Source: CAYNEI01 sp964396185 (lineage in GTDB: Archaea > Thermoplasmatota > SW-10-69-26). Taken from it: 14,081 bases of DNA. The position numbers and the translations under genes are program-made. Below the pieces are notes generated by a model. The model worked only from the letters and a program-made list of their open reading frames with translations. It made no database searches and was not told the DNA's origin. The number at the start of each line of letters is the position of its first letter. The stretch's first letter is position 1. The DNA is taken from NCBI GenBank assembly GCA_964396185.1, contig CAYNEI010000058.1, forward strand, positions 1-14,081. Reading direction: 5' to 3'. Of this stretch, positions 14,028 through 14,081 are shown one piece after another.

Positions 14028-14081
14028 AGGGCATCGACAACCGCACATCCGTCAGCCCGCAGGGCCAACCCCCTACCCCCC
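14028..14081. other. Non-coding right end
   Basis: These 54 bases after the last stop codon end in a C-rich stretch. I see no hairpin, promoter or gene start in them. Confidence 0.6.

Noticed and set aside
1..14081. tRNA or rRNA genes, insertion sequences or attachment sites
   Set aside because: I saw no cloverleaf-like segment with the usual T-loop sequence, no transposase frame, and no terminal inverted repeats with target duplications.

Overview
The window is clearly archaeal and GC-rich. The alanyl-tRNA synthetase has the archaeal N-terminus, a Cys-rich segment just before the catalytic core. The L1, L10/P0 and L12/P1 ribosomal proteins are of the archaeal type, with an extremely acidic stalk protein ending in GLGALFG. 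Shine-Dalgarno-like sites, TATA-like boxes and tandem winged-helix membrane regulators are all present. A GC-rich euryarchaeal lineage (perhaps Thermoplasmatota) is my best guess, but the window alone cannot settle it.

Layout. (1) Positions 15-4619, plus strand: a class V aminotransferase (alanine-glyoxylate/serine-pyruvate type), alaS 6 bases downstream, and a small membrane protein. alaS is interrupted by a run of 100 N. A 55-base sequence is present on both sides of the N run. Removing the N run and one copy restores one open frame of 935 residues, so the apparent frameshift is an assembly artefact. (2) Positions 4769-6944, minus strand: the ribosomal stalk operon L1-L10(P0)-L12(P1), facing the first block across a hairpin-rich spacer. 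P0 ends in an acidic repeat tail of about 100 residues without the usual GLGALFG-like end. Upstream of L1 are a TATA-like box and three ATCGCACG boxes. (3) Position 7110-7394, minus strand: a small DUF3303-like protein. (4) Positions 7572-9610, plus strand: a membrane-anchored tandem winged-helix regulator overlapping a lipoprotein gene. (5) Positions 9662-10598, plus strand: an iron-type DtxR regulator followed by two tiny two-helix ferritin-like proteins, each overlapping its upstream neighbour by 4 bases. (6) Positions 10678-12563: a PaaG-like crotonase and a saccharopine-dehydrogenase-like reductase, tail to tail, with overlapping stop codons. (7) Positions 12753-14027: a multi-pass membrane protein with a short C-terminal helical domain and codon use unlike its neighbours.

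The most interesting unit is block 5. The DtxR protein keeps every ligand of both metal sites of the iron-responsive DtxR/IdeR type. Each of the two small partners carries one Glu plus ExxH half of a rubrerythrin-like di-iron site with matching spacing. This suggests an iron-regulated, split (possibly heterodimeric) ferritin-like di-iron protein. Whether the split is real or due to an indel has to be checked in reads and relatives.
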